Assembly: GCA_910591455.2 (NCBI GenBank)
Contig: OU342818.1
Span: forward strand, 20,908,427-20,972,426
Direction of reading: 5' to 3'
Source of the DNA: Pholis gunnellus
Lineage: Eukaryota; Chordata; Actinopteri; Perciformes; Pholidae
DNA: 64,000 nt
Position numbers and translations under genes: made by a program. This document shows, in pieces, positions 51,149 through 61,624 of the stretch (positions within the stretch are counted from its first letter, which is position 1; every line of letters starts with the position of its first letter). The notes under the pieces are model-generated. The model saw only the letters and a list, made by a program, of their open reading frames with translations. It did no database searches and was not told where the DNA came from.

Positions 51149-52491
51149 GGGGGCGGGGCACAGAGAATCTCAACTTGAAAGGAGGAAAATCCATTTTGAA
51201 TATGCTCAGTTAAGAAAGGTAGCGTTGATGAGAGGAGGCTGAGAAACTCAAAGTTCAAATCTCGGGAAGCAATCAAGGTGAGCTTGCCCTGATGCCGGTG
51301 TCAGGGTTGTGAGGTGAGCGTAAGATTCAAGTGGACTTCTCCAACCAGAAGGTCCGTCAGCTGTTGCACTCAAACAGCCTTTTTTGCTATTAGCTGTAAA
51401 TGCAATTTTTATGTGGGTACTTATTAGACAGAGGAAGGACGGGAAAGGGGTGTAAAAACCCCTGATGGTTCGCATGGTGAGCATATCATTGAAACAAGGT
51501 CTCTGATTCTGTCTTGGATAACACAGATCAGTGTCAATATATACAGTATGTACTGTATAATATAACTATATGTGCACATTTGTATGTTTAAAATGAAATG
51601 TGATTAATCAGCAACACTATTCCATACACTTCTAAATAGTTTCTGCAGGTCTAAAATGTTTTAAGGGGACATGTCGTGTTCATTTCATGTTCAAAACACA
51701 CTTATATTATATATATATTCTAATGAGCTGCATGTTGCATAGGAATGGGAGCCAAATCTGAATGGCTTGATGTTTTTTCATGTGTTTTTGAATACATAAA
51801 AAATGACCGGGTTGTGTTTTTTCAGTCTGTGAGTTGGTAGGCACTCCAGATACCCAAACGTATCTGCACTCAAACCGAAAATCTGAGTATGTAATCAAGT
51901 GCCCCCTTTCAATGACTGCAAGGGTAAAAACAAAGACAAGTGAATTCGACATTCAATTTGAAATAAAAGTAAACAGAACTTTAAAAGTAAGTATGAGCAA
52001 TTTTCACTCACTCCTTTCATCCGTTCATACTTTCCCGTATCCCCTTAGGTTGCTGAAAAACTGGCGAAGTCAGAGGCCTTCAAATTGGAGAGCTCCTGTT
52101 AAGCTTAATTTGCTCTCCCTTCCACATTTGCATGCACGTTACACAAAGGGTCCAGACAATTTGGCAAGGACAGACAGAGTGCATTCACTACACACCCAGC
52201 AGCGATTTAACTCGGCCTCCAAGAGCTTTGGGCTTGAAGGAAGAAACCTATTCACTCCTGTTTCCCAGTCCAAATAAGAAGAAGAAATACCTGCTGGGGA
52301 GCAACTATCAGCAGGGTACAAATTATAACGCCAACTGCAAAGGATAGACTGTAATTCCATGAGTACATCTGGGCCTTGGCTTCACCTGTGAATACTGCTG
52401 CCTAACAGAGCCTGATGCTCTCATTTACTGCATCACGAGGCCTGGTTCAACCGGCTGTCCGTCCCAATCTGCATGGCGCAACAGGATCATT

Positions 52492-52508
52492 GGGGGGGGG
52501 GGGGGGGG
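52492..52508. repeat. Poly-G run of 17
   Basis: Uninterrupted guanines between GGATCATT and TTACAC, with the same length caution as the run at 35129. Confidence 0.9.
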
Positions 52509-53944
52509 TTACACAGCACAGACGGAGATGATTTTAAAGCCAGCATTGCATAACAAAATAAAAAAAAGGAATGAAAATGAATTCTGTCTTTTAGATTAGT
52601 TTTAATGTTGCCCCTACTGACGGCCTGTGGGGATCCACTGGAAGTAGGCCCATCCAATAATCCATTCTGTATCACGACTTAAACTGTATGAAATGATATC
52701 TTTCCTTAAAAACTATTTTTGATGGAAAGTATGTTCACTAAAAAAGAATACGTGGCTCTCTTGCTGGAAGGAATGTCAATACACTTTTTCAGAGGAGCTT
52801 TTTTAAAATAAAATGTGTAACCAGCACTTGTACTCTAGCTGGCCTGTTTCACCACAGCTAATTGACTGTGTTGGAGGCAATTAAAAAAACAAACAGTGTT
52901 TATAAAATGGCACTGGCTTATTTCCCCTCTGAGGAAGAAGACAAGCCCCCAAAAAAGGAGAAAAATGTCAACGCAAAGAGATAGTCGTATTCTGTATCAT
53001 TGAATCAAGCTGGGAAACACTTTTCTCGCTCTCTGTGTGGTTGCAGATTCAATCAATTGAGGCTCTTGTTGACATAGCATACCAAATCAGGCCAACTGTT
53101 GATGAGAGCAGAATTCCCAGAGATAATAAAATTGCAGCTAAAGGCCTGGGAGACGGATGGAAACAAGCCATTCAAATTGTATTTTCTGCCAAATCCTCTT
53201 ATAACATTATGCATTTACCTAAGGCCAACACAAGCTTTTCAGGGTCCCAACAATTTGACTGCCTCACATTTCAATTTACAAACCATTCATTGGCACAACA
53301 TAGTGACAGCTTCCACTGAAGAGGGATGGTGTAAAAGTATGTTCAGCATGCCGATAAGCAGCCTTCTTGAGATAGTGTATTGTTGATGGTTCTTTCTATA
53401 GAAGGATTTTCTGACACAGTGATTTATAATTACTGTATATACCTTCCATCGCAGATTTCTTTTGGCCACTTGGGGGCAGCGGAAACAAGTTCTAAATATT
53501 GAACATCTTCACCTGTTAAGTTAATATGGTGAATAAACCTGTTGGCAAACAGTTGCTTCATTACACACTCAGCAGTTACAGAGCAACACAATTAGTTTGA
53601 AACTATGTTTGTGGTCTCCTGAGGAATGCAAGTCCAATATTCTTTCTCTTTAAGCCTGTTTTGGGTCTCTACCAACTCCTGAGGGAAATATCCGTTTTTC
53701 TAGCTGCCAAATGCTCCACTATGTTCACCAGCTAGTCTTTAACTCTGTCTGCCTACTGTTTGGTGCTGATCGGGAGTAAAGTGGGTTTTGAGAGTTTTTT
53801 GTGTCATAAATGATGCTATGAGAGTAGCGAGTGTGGATCAGAACAGCAAAGTTGTGGGCTTGCAACCCAGTCGCCAGAAACAAATGTTGGCATTGTACAT
53901 TTCTGCAATCCATGGGATACATTGAATATCGATGTTTCTGAACG

Positions 53945-54134
53945 AAATAGTTTCATAAAACCGTTTCATATCAGCCTCATATCACGCTTACCTAAACATA
54001 CAATACCAAGTGGTTAACGTTGTGAAAAGACTGGTTAGGTTTACGCAACAAAACTACTTTAGTAGTGGCTTACAAAGGATGTTACGGTTAGAAAAAAGAT
54101 CATATATTGTGTTCAAATAACACTAACAATGAAA
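53945..54134 (+). repeat. Interspersed fish repeat, copy 5, host of the 13-bp minisatellite
   Basis: TTTCATATCAGCCTCATATC, AAGTGGTTAACGTTGTG, GACTGGTTAGGTTTACGC, AACAAAACTACTTTAGTAG and GTTAGAAAAAAGATCATAT mark the family. At the point where the other copies continue with a short A/C-rich stretch, this one runs into the CGTACCAACGTAA array. Confidence 0.55.
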
Positions 54135-54567
54135 CGTACCAACGAAACGTACCAACGAATCGTACCAACGTAACGTACCAACGAATCGTACCAACGTAAC
54201 GTACCAACGAATCGTACCAACGTAACGTACCAACGAATCGTACCAACGTAACGTACCAACGTAACGTACCAACGTAACGTACCAACGTAACGTACCATGA
54301 ATCGTACCAACGTAACGTACCAACGTAACGTACCAACGAATCGTACCAACGAATCGTACCAACGTAACGTACCAACGTAACGTACCAACGAATCGTACCA
54401 ACGAATCGTACCAACGAATCGTACCAACGTAACGTACCAACGTAACGTACCAACGTAACGTACCAACGAATCGTACCAACGTAACGTACCAACGTAACGT
54501 ACCAACGTAACGTACCAACGAATCGTACCAACGTAACGTACCAACGTAACGTACCAACGTAACGTAC
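54135..54567. repeat. 13-bp minisatellite, about 33 units
   Basis: The unit is CGTACCAACGTAA, alternating with CGTACCAACGAAT, with one shortened unit near 54295 (CGTACCATGAAT). All three minus-strand frames are open for 140-170 codons because 13 is not a multiple of three and the unit lacks stops; this is not coding evidence. The array sits inside a copy of an interspersed repeat (53945-54120). Confidence 0.95.
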
Positions 54568-55462
54568 AGGTCTCTTGATTGACTATCCTATGCTTGTTTG
54601 AGCAATCCAGTGCAACTCCCACCCACCTGTTGCAGACTTTCTTGTTTGCTCTTTGTTAGAATCTGGGTGAAAGGTCGACTTGGTAGGCCGGTATAAATGA
54701 TAAAAACAACCAACAAAGGTATTTGATTACATTCAGCTTCACAGTTATATACATGGAATAATACGCATTTGTTATTATTACACACAACTTTCATTAATGG
54801 TCACTTGATGTATAGAACGTTGCTTGGTGTTATAAAACATTGATAATTAACGTATGCATGGTTTGCAGAAACATACTATGCCAACGCTTTTTTATGCCGA
54901 CTGGAGCGCAACAGCCAAACAATGGACTGAAACTCACTACACAATCTGTAAAGCCGAGAGAAGCTGCAGATTCAGGTGACAATTACCTGTAGGTCATCAC
55001 TACAAGGACCCGTCACAATGTTGTCACATTGTCATTTGATACATTGTTATCGTCAATAAGTATCGATTATAGCAGCCAATGATTATAATCATTGAGTGGG
55101 TGAATAACTTTTTGCAGTTTTTAAACTCTTGGTATATTTCTCTACACTGCAGCCCCACAGCCTTGTTTAATACATTGGAGGCCTTTTCACTATGCACGGT
55201 AAAGGACATAGTTGATAAACTAAAGCCTACATAAAGTCCTGCCCGACTTCCGTCTTGGTCCCACTATTTCATACATAACTCTCTTTCCACTGTCTGTGTT
55301 CCCTCCTGCCTCAAACAAGCAGTAATGCAGACACTGCTCAAGAAATTCTTGCCTTGATCATCTGCAGTTAACATTTTAAATCTCTAAATTACCCTTTTTG
55401 TCCAACAAAAATGAGAGAAGGTTGTTTACTTAGAGTTTATTTGATTCATGAATAATAGTGAT
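54568..55462. other. Gene-free stretch between minisatellite and inverted-repeat element
   Basis: Unique-looking AT-rich sequence with no exon or repeat recognised. It gives the left flank for checking an empty insertion site. Confidence 0.5.
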
Positions 55463-55470
55463 ATATGTTT

Positions 55471-56258
55471 ATGGGGTCAGATCAGTCTCAATAATTGCAA
55501 ATGCACACAGATAGACTCACAAATGCAAACAGAAAGATTCACAAATGCGCACAGAACAATTCACAAATATATTCGATTTACAAATGCACACAGAAGGATT
55601 TACAAATATATTCGATTTACAAATGCACGCAGAACAATTCACAAATACATTCCAATGCACAAATAAATAAATTACGATTTATATAAATGTAAAAAAAAAA
55701 ATCACAAATATATTTCTGCATTTGTATGTATTTGTGTGTGGATTTGTATGTATTTGTGTGTGGATTTGTATGTATTTGTGTGTGGATCGCACTGCATTCA
55801 TTTGCAAATCGCTTCACATTCGTGTATGGATTTTTGAGACTGTTCTGCCGTCGCTGGATTCACAAATGCGTTTTTTTCAACATAGACCTGTCTGTAGCCA
55901 ATCAGATGTCAGCCTCATTTTCAACCAATCACATGAGCGCAGCGTCATACATATTCATACATATTGTAGCCGTCTGTGTTCACCCAGAGCTCTAAGATAC
56001 CTCATATCAGTAGAGACCGGACCAAACTATGTGTGTGTAAACCATATGGTACAAACAATGAGGCCACTAGGCTGCTAGCGTAATGCTGCGGTTCACACCA
56101 AACACGATTCGCGCCGCGTTAATCGCGCCGCCGTTCTCGCCGGGGGACTATTTGTGTTCATTCGCGTGAATCGGTGAATCGCGCTGGACACGCCGGTGAG
56201 GGAGCGCGGCATAGTCCGGAGGAGCTCCGTGGAGCTCCGTGGATTTCATCGAACTGTA
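55471..56258 (+). repeat. Left terminal inverted repeat of the 5.8-kb element
   Basis: The outer half is made of short related subrepeats built on ACAAATGCACACAGA and ACAAATATATTCGATT. A 22-bp unit (TTTGTATGTATTTGTGTGTG plus GA) follows, repeated three times at 55721-55786. The inner half is GC- and CpG-rich with TTCACACCAAACACGATTCG, a style common in fish MITEs. Compared with the right arm it lacks about 131 bp between 56210 and 56211 and carries an 11-bp duplication (GGAGCTCCGTG) near 56221. The open frame here (55722-56078) is repeated in the right arm and comes from the repeat sequence; it is not a gene. Confidence 0.85.
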
Positions 56259-57922
56259 TTCACTGTGTCTAGCAAGCCACACGTCGGCTGTTAACCATAG
56301 CTGTATGAACACAACATAAACTGATTTGGCTATGATTTAACGGCAATAAACCAACAAAAAGGAACTCCGAAATAACATTTATACACATAGTTTGGTCCGG
56401 TCTCTACTGATATGACCCAGTGAGCACTAACCCGGATTTCAACGTTGATATTTGGTTTAAATCGCGGTGAAATCGGGTCTGAACGTCTTAGACCTATTTT
56501 CACCCTCATTTCAACCGGCTAAATTACGGTTACAATATCAACGTGTCACAAAACACCAATTTCTTTTAAAATATTGATGGTGTGTTCAGTTGTAGGTTGA
56601 AAGAGACGCGATTTTGGTTACTTTAAACTTATTTCTCCAAAATGATATTATGCTGGCCGTTGATATGTGGTCTATACGAAGACGCGATTTCAACGCATTT
56701 AATGTTTCATATAAAACGTCATAAATATGGAACTATAGACTCTGTGCTGTCAACAAGAAGCTCCCAGGACATCATCATCTGGTCCGTTAAATACATTACT
56801 TTTAAATCAGACAGTTTGCTTACAGCTGTAACGCGCATGCGCAAGTCCTCTACGCCAGTCTGGAGCTTCGACTGCACCGCCAGAGACGAACAGCAGCAGA
56901 CACGTTGCGGCTCCAGAGCATCGAGAAACGGGCTACTAAACCCAAGGCTTAACGCTCCACATACTTTGTAAGTACATTGACTATTTTAAACCTTAAATTA
57001 TAACCATTTCTTTCACTTTATGCTGCCCACACGATACTGGATGGGCTGCTCGTTCTGGCATGCTAGCTTGTGCTAGCTTGTAACGTTAGCATGCCAACTT
57101 AGCACGTGCTGCTGCGACGATACAAATTAAACGTAAAAAGTAAACTTAAATAGTCTCCCAGACTTTAATGTACAGTATGTGTATGTTTGGTGTTACTAAT
57201 GCATTTGGCTTCGTGGACTGTCGTTACCTATAAAGTACTTTTAAAGCCCATTTCGCATCGGAAATACACTGCAGAACGCGAGAGGGGCTAATTACAGATT
57301 GGATGGGGGAGGAAGTAAACAAGGCCTGTTTTGCAACCAATACGGCCATAACATTGTATGTTGCTGCATGCTAAACAGCAAAAAATGTACAGTATAATAC
57401 AGTGTAATGCACAATGTTGAGAATGTTACTCTATAAATGTAATAGCTAGTAATATTTATCTTGTTAATAGTGTAATAAGTAAGCTGTATTTACTTTATTA
57501 ATGACACGTTACTTATTACATGTGAGTACATTTTCATTATTTTTTGTACAACTTTTTTTAACTGGACAATAATGCTGAAAAGTTTGATTCACCATAAATA
57601 GGCAGTGTAAACCTCACAACACTGATCAACATTTAATACTATCCAACTTGTATTAAAGTTCTTCAATATAACTTGATTTAAAATTATAAAGGGCTACTAT
57701 AATGATTGATCTTTTCTACATATATTCTAGCCTAAGCCTTTTAGCAAAAGTCAATTTGGGTGTAACCCCTTTGTAATCACCAACATTTTGATAAGAAACT
57801 GTTAGTTAATTGCATGTATTTTTCTCGGTAACTGTAACTGATTCCAATTATATTTATTTGGTAATATAATAATGTAATTCTACCTAACAATGTACTAATT
57901 GTAACAATATTTTTATTTACAG

Positions 57923-57964
57923 GCATCTTCCCTGTCAAACACCCACATGGACAACATGGACAAC
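57923..57964 (+). other. Small candidate exon with start codon, upstream of the DUF4806-type gene
   Basis: The acceptor TTTTATTTACAG precedes GCATCTTCC, and the exon ends GACAAC before GTAAGT. It contains ATG at 57947 and 57956 (MDNMDN). Joining it to the next visible acceptor (58047) gives an immediate TAA, so either another acceptor is used or the 5' end of the gene is broken. Confidence 0.35.
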
Positions 57965-58072
57965 GTAAGTTGTCTACATGAAATGTACTTGAATTTGTCA
58001 ATTCTCCGCACAAGCTGAATCTAACACAACTACATTTTACATTACAGTAATTAAACGTCTGCTCAAACAATA

Positions 58073-58281
58073 ATGGATTACAATTATTTGAAAGAATGGA
58101 GGGTATGAAAAGCCAAAATTGATGCTTTAGCTACTTCCAACACAACTGATGGTGGACAGGAGGGATCTTTTGCACACGTGGAATCCGACACATCTGTTAA
58201 TGAGGGTTCCAACACGTCTCTACGAGAGGACTTGTCCATGTCTGCACTCGAGGGGTGTTCTACACACTCTGTCTTTTTCTG
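58073..58281 (+). pseudogene. Probable 5' coding exon of the DUF4806-type gene with an in-frame stop
   Basis: From ATG at 58073 the frame reads MDYNYLKEWRV, meets TGA at 58106-58108, then continues open with an S/T-, acidic-rich stretch containing ATSNTTDGGQEGS and ALEGCSTHS until TGA near 58279. A CGA-to-TGA change at a methylated CpG would explain the single stop (inference). Phase suits joining to the 58352 exon only through a weak donor near 58257, so the junction is uncertain. A small upstream exon (57923-57964, ATG at 57947, donor GTAAGT) and a possible untranslated first exon ending at 56967 (donor GTAAGT) also exist. How they connect is unclear. Confidence 0.4.
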
Positions 58282-58351
58282 AAGTTAATAACATTTTTCA
58301 TTGACATTCCACACTGTTCATGCTAATGTATCATGATTTTACTCTTGTTAG

Positions 58352-59600
58352 GTTCTGTACGCACTCACCTAGAGGCCAGCACCATCAGCCCAGAACTGTC
58401 AGACCATGGGCACAGAAGTCCGCAGACACAAACACAAAGAGGTGAGGCTTAACCACTAACAAAGTACTACATTCTGCCCTGTAATAAAGACCTGAAAGTA
58501 TCTCCTAATTTCTTTGACTTTCAACTTCGTATGACTCAACAAAATACTTGACTGATATGTTCAACACAGTATCATAACATTCCTTTTCCATCTGTCCATC
58601 AATTTCGCCAGGCAACAAGAAAAGTCTGTTTCCGATGTCCACAGCAAGTAAGTAATAGCTTTTAGACTGAGGGATTTGTCTATAATACCTACATCAATGA
58701 CCATTTAATGTTTTTTTTTAAAGAATTCCAGAGGGTGGTGCTGGGAAAATTGGTGGACCTCATTGAGGAAGTGAAAAGAATTGGGAGAGGGGTAGAGAAC
58801 GAAGGACTTGAGAGGCAGGTGCCAACATTAAGAAACAACAAGGAGCTGGATGAGCTGGATGAGCTGGAGGGCAAGCTGCAAAATGCTGAGCAGCGGGCAT
58901 TGTTGGTAAAAAAAGAGAAGATTTTTAAAGATAATTTCTTTTTAAGCTTTAAACATTTATGAAAAAACTGAAGTCGGTTTCTAAGAGCACAGAGCAATAG
59001 ATTGTACGCCTTTATTTTTAAACAGGTTCATCTGCTGGCCAAAGTGGGGGGGAAGAATATCAAAGATGCCACAAATAAAATCATGGACAGGTATGAACGT
59101 CATACCAACACGGTAATATCTGACAACTAAAGAAGTGGAAATAAAATGTATATGGCATGGACATCATGGAGCCATTCTAAACAGGTGAGCATTACTGAAC
59201 AGTTGAAACAGCTTAAGTGACACTATGCGTTTTCTTATTCACAGACTCTTCACAAACAGATTAATGGCCACTTTCAATATGAAAGGAGGTGGTCATAAGA
59301 AAAAGAGGGTCTTCAGGGAAACTGAAGTCTACGCCGTTGTTAAAGGTAATATATGTTCTAATATGCAAAATACATTTAATGAATGGTTGTACAGTCAAAG
59401 TCTCTCATTTCATGATCTACTATATTCAATAATGCTATTCTCCTAATTTTATAGAGGCTGTCATACGGTCCGACCAAAGTGCCACAGAGTCAGCAGTTGA
59501 CAGAGCCATGGCAGACCATCTCAAACAGGCTCCTGGGAGGTCCGGTGGGGGTGGTTTTGAAGAAAAAAAAACGTTATGTTTACCCCACACTGGGAGCTAG
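58352..59600 (+). CDS. DUF4806-type domain protein, spliced 3' exons
   Basis: Six consecutive exons can be joined with GT-AG sites and matching phases: 58352-58441, 58612-58647, 58724-58905, 59026-59090, 59245-59345 and 59455-59600 (stop TAG). They encode about 205 residues. The third to sixth contain FQRVVLGKLVDLIEEV, a charged helix ending in DELDELEGKL, then VGGKNIKDATNKIMDRL, FTNRLMATFNMKG and a last exon rich in acidic and basic helix residues. This order (E-L-E-x-L helix, GG-K-x-x-K-D-A-T, L-x-T-N-x-L-A-x-x-F-x-x-K-G) matches what I recall of the DUF4806 C-terminal domain, found in many copies in fish and cnidarians. Its function is unknown to me. The first exon here (SVRTHLEAST...) is supported by phase only. 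AATAAA follows at 59670-59675. The location inside inverted repeats suggests a mobile-element gene. Confidence 0.6.
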
Positions 59601-60392
59601 CTGATTTCAGCAGAAAATAGTTTTATTTCCATAGTTGTTCAGCTTTAATATGTTATTGTGCTTTTATTTAATAAATATAATTCTTTCATTCATTCGTTCA
59701 TTAATAGATCCAAATGTTAATATATTCTGATTATTTAGCTTTATTTTTGTTATATTTTTGTTCCATTTTATTGTGCTTTTATTTAATAAATGTAATTCAT
59801 GTTATTGTTATATTGTTCCATTTCATTTTGCTTAATAAAAATACTTCGTGTTATATTGTTCATGCATTGTTTGTTAATAAATCTAAATGCATCAAAAGCA
59901 TTGTGTTGTCCTTTTAAGTGAAAAATGTTAATGTATTATGACTAAGTATGTAACTTTTAATGTGCTGTGGGTTGTCTAGTTGTCATCCTATACCCAGAAG
60001 TACTGTATGCATTTTGGCATTTAAAACACGGTTAAAAGTGAACGTTTTTTAGACGACTATATATAGTCGTTGTTTAAACGTTTAGGTTTAGACCAGATTT
60101 CAACGGGATTTGCGATACTGGCTTTCAACTGATAAATGTGGATGTGGTTTCTTAGTGAGCATCTAAAATGAGGATATACTATTATTAGCACAATGTAGAG
60201 GACGAAAAATTGTAGTATTGCAAATCCCGTTGAAATCTGGTCTACGCGTGAACGTTCAATCACCGCCTATGAATAGTCGGCGAAAAAACTTTCACTTTTG
60301 AACCAATTTTGAACGTCTTTTCAACGGTGGGCGTAGACGTCTTTTGAACGTCTTTTCAACGGAAAAATGCTCACTGGGGAGGAATACAGAGT

Positions 60393-61300
60393 ACAGTTCG
60401 ATGAAATCCACGGAGCTCCTCCGGACTATGTTATGAACCAGACATGACGGCGTTTGGTTCCCCGTGATATCTGGGACTTCCACAACACATACTAAGCAGA
60501 AATAGAGGTTATTTTTTCCACAGTTGACGGCGGACAGTTGAACGGCTATCAGGGCGATAAGCCGCGCTCCCTCACCGGCGTGTCCAGCGCGATTCACCGA
60601 TTCACGCGAATGAACACAAATAGTCCCCCGGCGAGAACGGCGGCGCGATTAACGCGGCGCGAATCGTGTTTGGTGTGAACCGCAGCATTACGCTAGCAGC
60701 CTAGTGGCCTCATTGTTTGTACCATATGGTTTACACACACATAGTTTGGTCCGGTCTCTACTGATATGAGGTATCGTAGAGCTCTGGGTGAACACAGACG
60801 GCTACAATATGTATGAATATGTATGAAGCTGCGCTCATGTGATTGGTTGAAAATGAGGCTGACATCTGATTGGCTACAGACAGGTCTATGTTGAAAAAAA
60901 CGCATTTGTGAATCCAGCGACGGCAGAACAGTCTCAAAAATCCATACACGAATGTGAAGCGATTTGCAAATGAATGCAGTGCGATCCACACACAAATACA
61001 TACAAATCCACACACAAATACATACAAATCCACACACAAATACATACAAATGCAGAAATATATTTGTGATTTTTTTTTTTACATTTATATAAATCGTAAT
61101 TTATTTATTTGTGCATTGGAATGTATTTGTGAATTGTTCTGCGTGCATTTGTAAATCGAATATATTTGTAAATCCTTCTGTGTGCATTTGTAAATCGAAT
61201 ATATTTGTGAATTGTTCTGTGCGCATTTGTGAATCTTTCTGTTTGCATTTGTGAGTCTATCTGTGTGCATTTGCAATTATTGAGACTGATCTGACCCCAT
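60393..61300 (-). repeat. Right terminal inverted repeat of the 5.8-kb element
   Basis: Reverse complement of the left arm, including all three 22-bp subrepeats, the A11/T11 tract and the subterminal repeats. It contains an extra segment at about 60430-60560 that is missing from the left arm. Differences I noticed include single bases near 60775 and 60827. The right arm is therefore probably closer to the ancestral arm, with the left one deleted. Confidence 0.85.
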
Positions 61301-61384
61301 ATATGTTTGACCCGTTTGAAATCAGGTTTCCATTCAGGTCACAAACAACATTTTTTACTCAAAGCTGATACTGGCGATTGTTTA

Positions 61385-61620
61385 TTTGGTAGAGAGGGTC
61401 GTCCAGCAACCGCAAGGTCGGCGGTTCGATCCTTGGCTGCTACGAGTCCTGTGCCAAAGTGTCCCTGAGCAAGACACTAAACCCTGAACCGCTCCCCAGG
61501 CGCTTCTCAGCAGCCCACTGCTCATAATATGCTAGGGATGGGTTAAATGCAGAGGTCAAATTTGATGTATATGTAAATGTATAATGAGAACTATAATAAA
61601 GTTTAAGTTTTTTAAGTTTG
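61385..61620 (+). mobile_element. tRNA-derived SINE
   Basis: A polymerase III B-box GGTTCGATCC lies at 61423-61432 after GTCGTCCAGCAACCGCAAGG. The body follows with AAGTGTCCCTGAGCAAGACA, ACCGCTCCCCAGGCGC and GGGATGGGTTAAATGCAGAG. These are recurring sequences of fish tRNA-derived SINEs. The A-rich end near 61600 (AATAAAGTTTAAG) is probably the tail. The family name is not certain. Confidence 0.75.
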
Positions 61621-61624
61621 TACT

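Larger units (their letters stand above)
50639..53944. other. Intron upstream of the ALK-type exon
   Basis: Contains the (GT)n and G17 tracts. The plus-strand 147-codon frame 51834-52277 has no known domain. No upstream receptor exon was recognised here or further right. Confidence 0.45.
56416..60378 (+). mobile_element. Inner transposon-like unit carrying the DUF4806-type gene
   Basis: The left edge CCCAGTGAGCA (56416-56426) is matched by TGCTCACTGGG at 60368-60378, an 11-bp terminal inverted repeat. Next to both ends are clusters of TTCAACG/CGTTGAAA and GACGTCTTTTCAACG motifs (56440-56560 and 60080-60360). They look like subterminal binding-site repeats and resemble a repeat style I recall from fish DNA transposons. 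The flanks share only GA (56414-56415, 60379-60380), so the target duplication is short or unclear. The interior holds one spliced plus-strand gene and no transposase reading frame. It may be a non-autonomous element nested in the outer inverted repeat, or the core of one compound element. Confidence 0.55.
55463..61308. mobile_element. 5.8-kb element with very long terminal inverted repeats and 8-bp target duplication
   Basis: The sequence from 55471 (ATGGGGTCAGATCAGTCTC) reappears as its reverse complement ending at 61300. Both edges are flanked by the same octamer, ATATGTTT (55463-55470 and 61301-61308), as expected for a target-site duplication. The left arm runs to about 56258 and the right arm from about 60393. 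By eye I noticed only a few mismatches outside one length difference. Long TIRs with an 8-9 bp duplication recall Mutator-like or foldback elements, and 8-bp duplications also occur in hAT, P and Zisupton elements. No transposase was seen, so the superfamily is open. A second unit with a spliced gene lies between the arms. Confidence 0.8.

Noticed and set aside
54100..54622. Three overlapping minus-strand frames of 143-169 codons (RWYVTLVRYVGT repeats)
   Set aside because: They come from a stop-free 13-bp tandem repeat read in all three frames; no coding evidence.
55722..56078. 118-codon frame repeated almost identically at 60693-61049 on the other strand
   Set aside because: It is the same inverted-repeat arm read twice. 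It includes low-complexity subrepeats and has no domain.
61385..61460. Possible tRNA gene (B-box GGTTCGATCC)
   Set aside because: No complete cloverleaf, and a SINE body follows. It is a SINE head.
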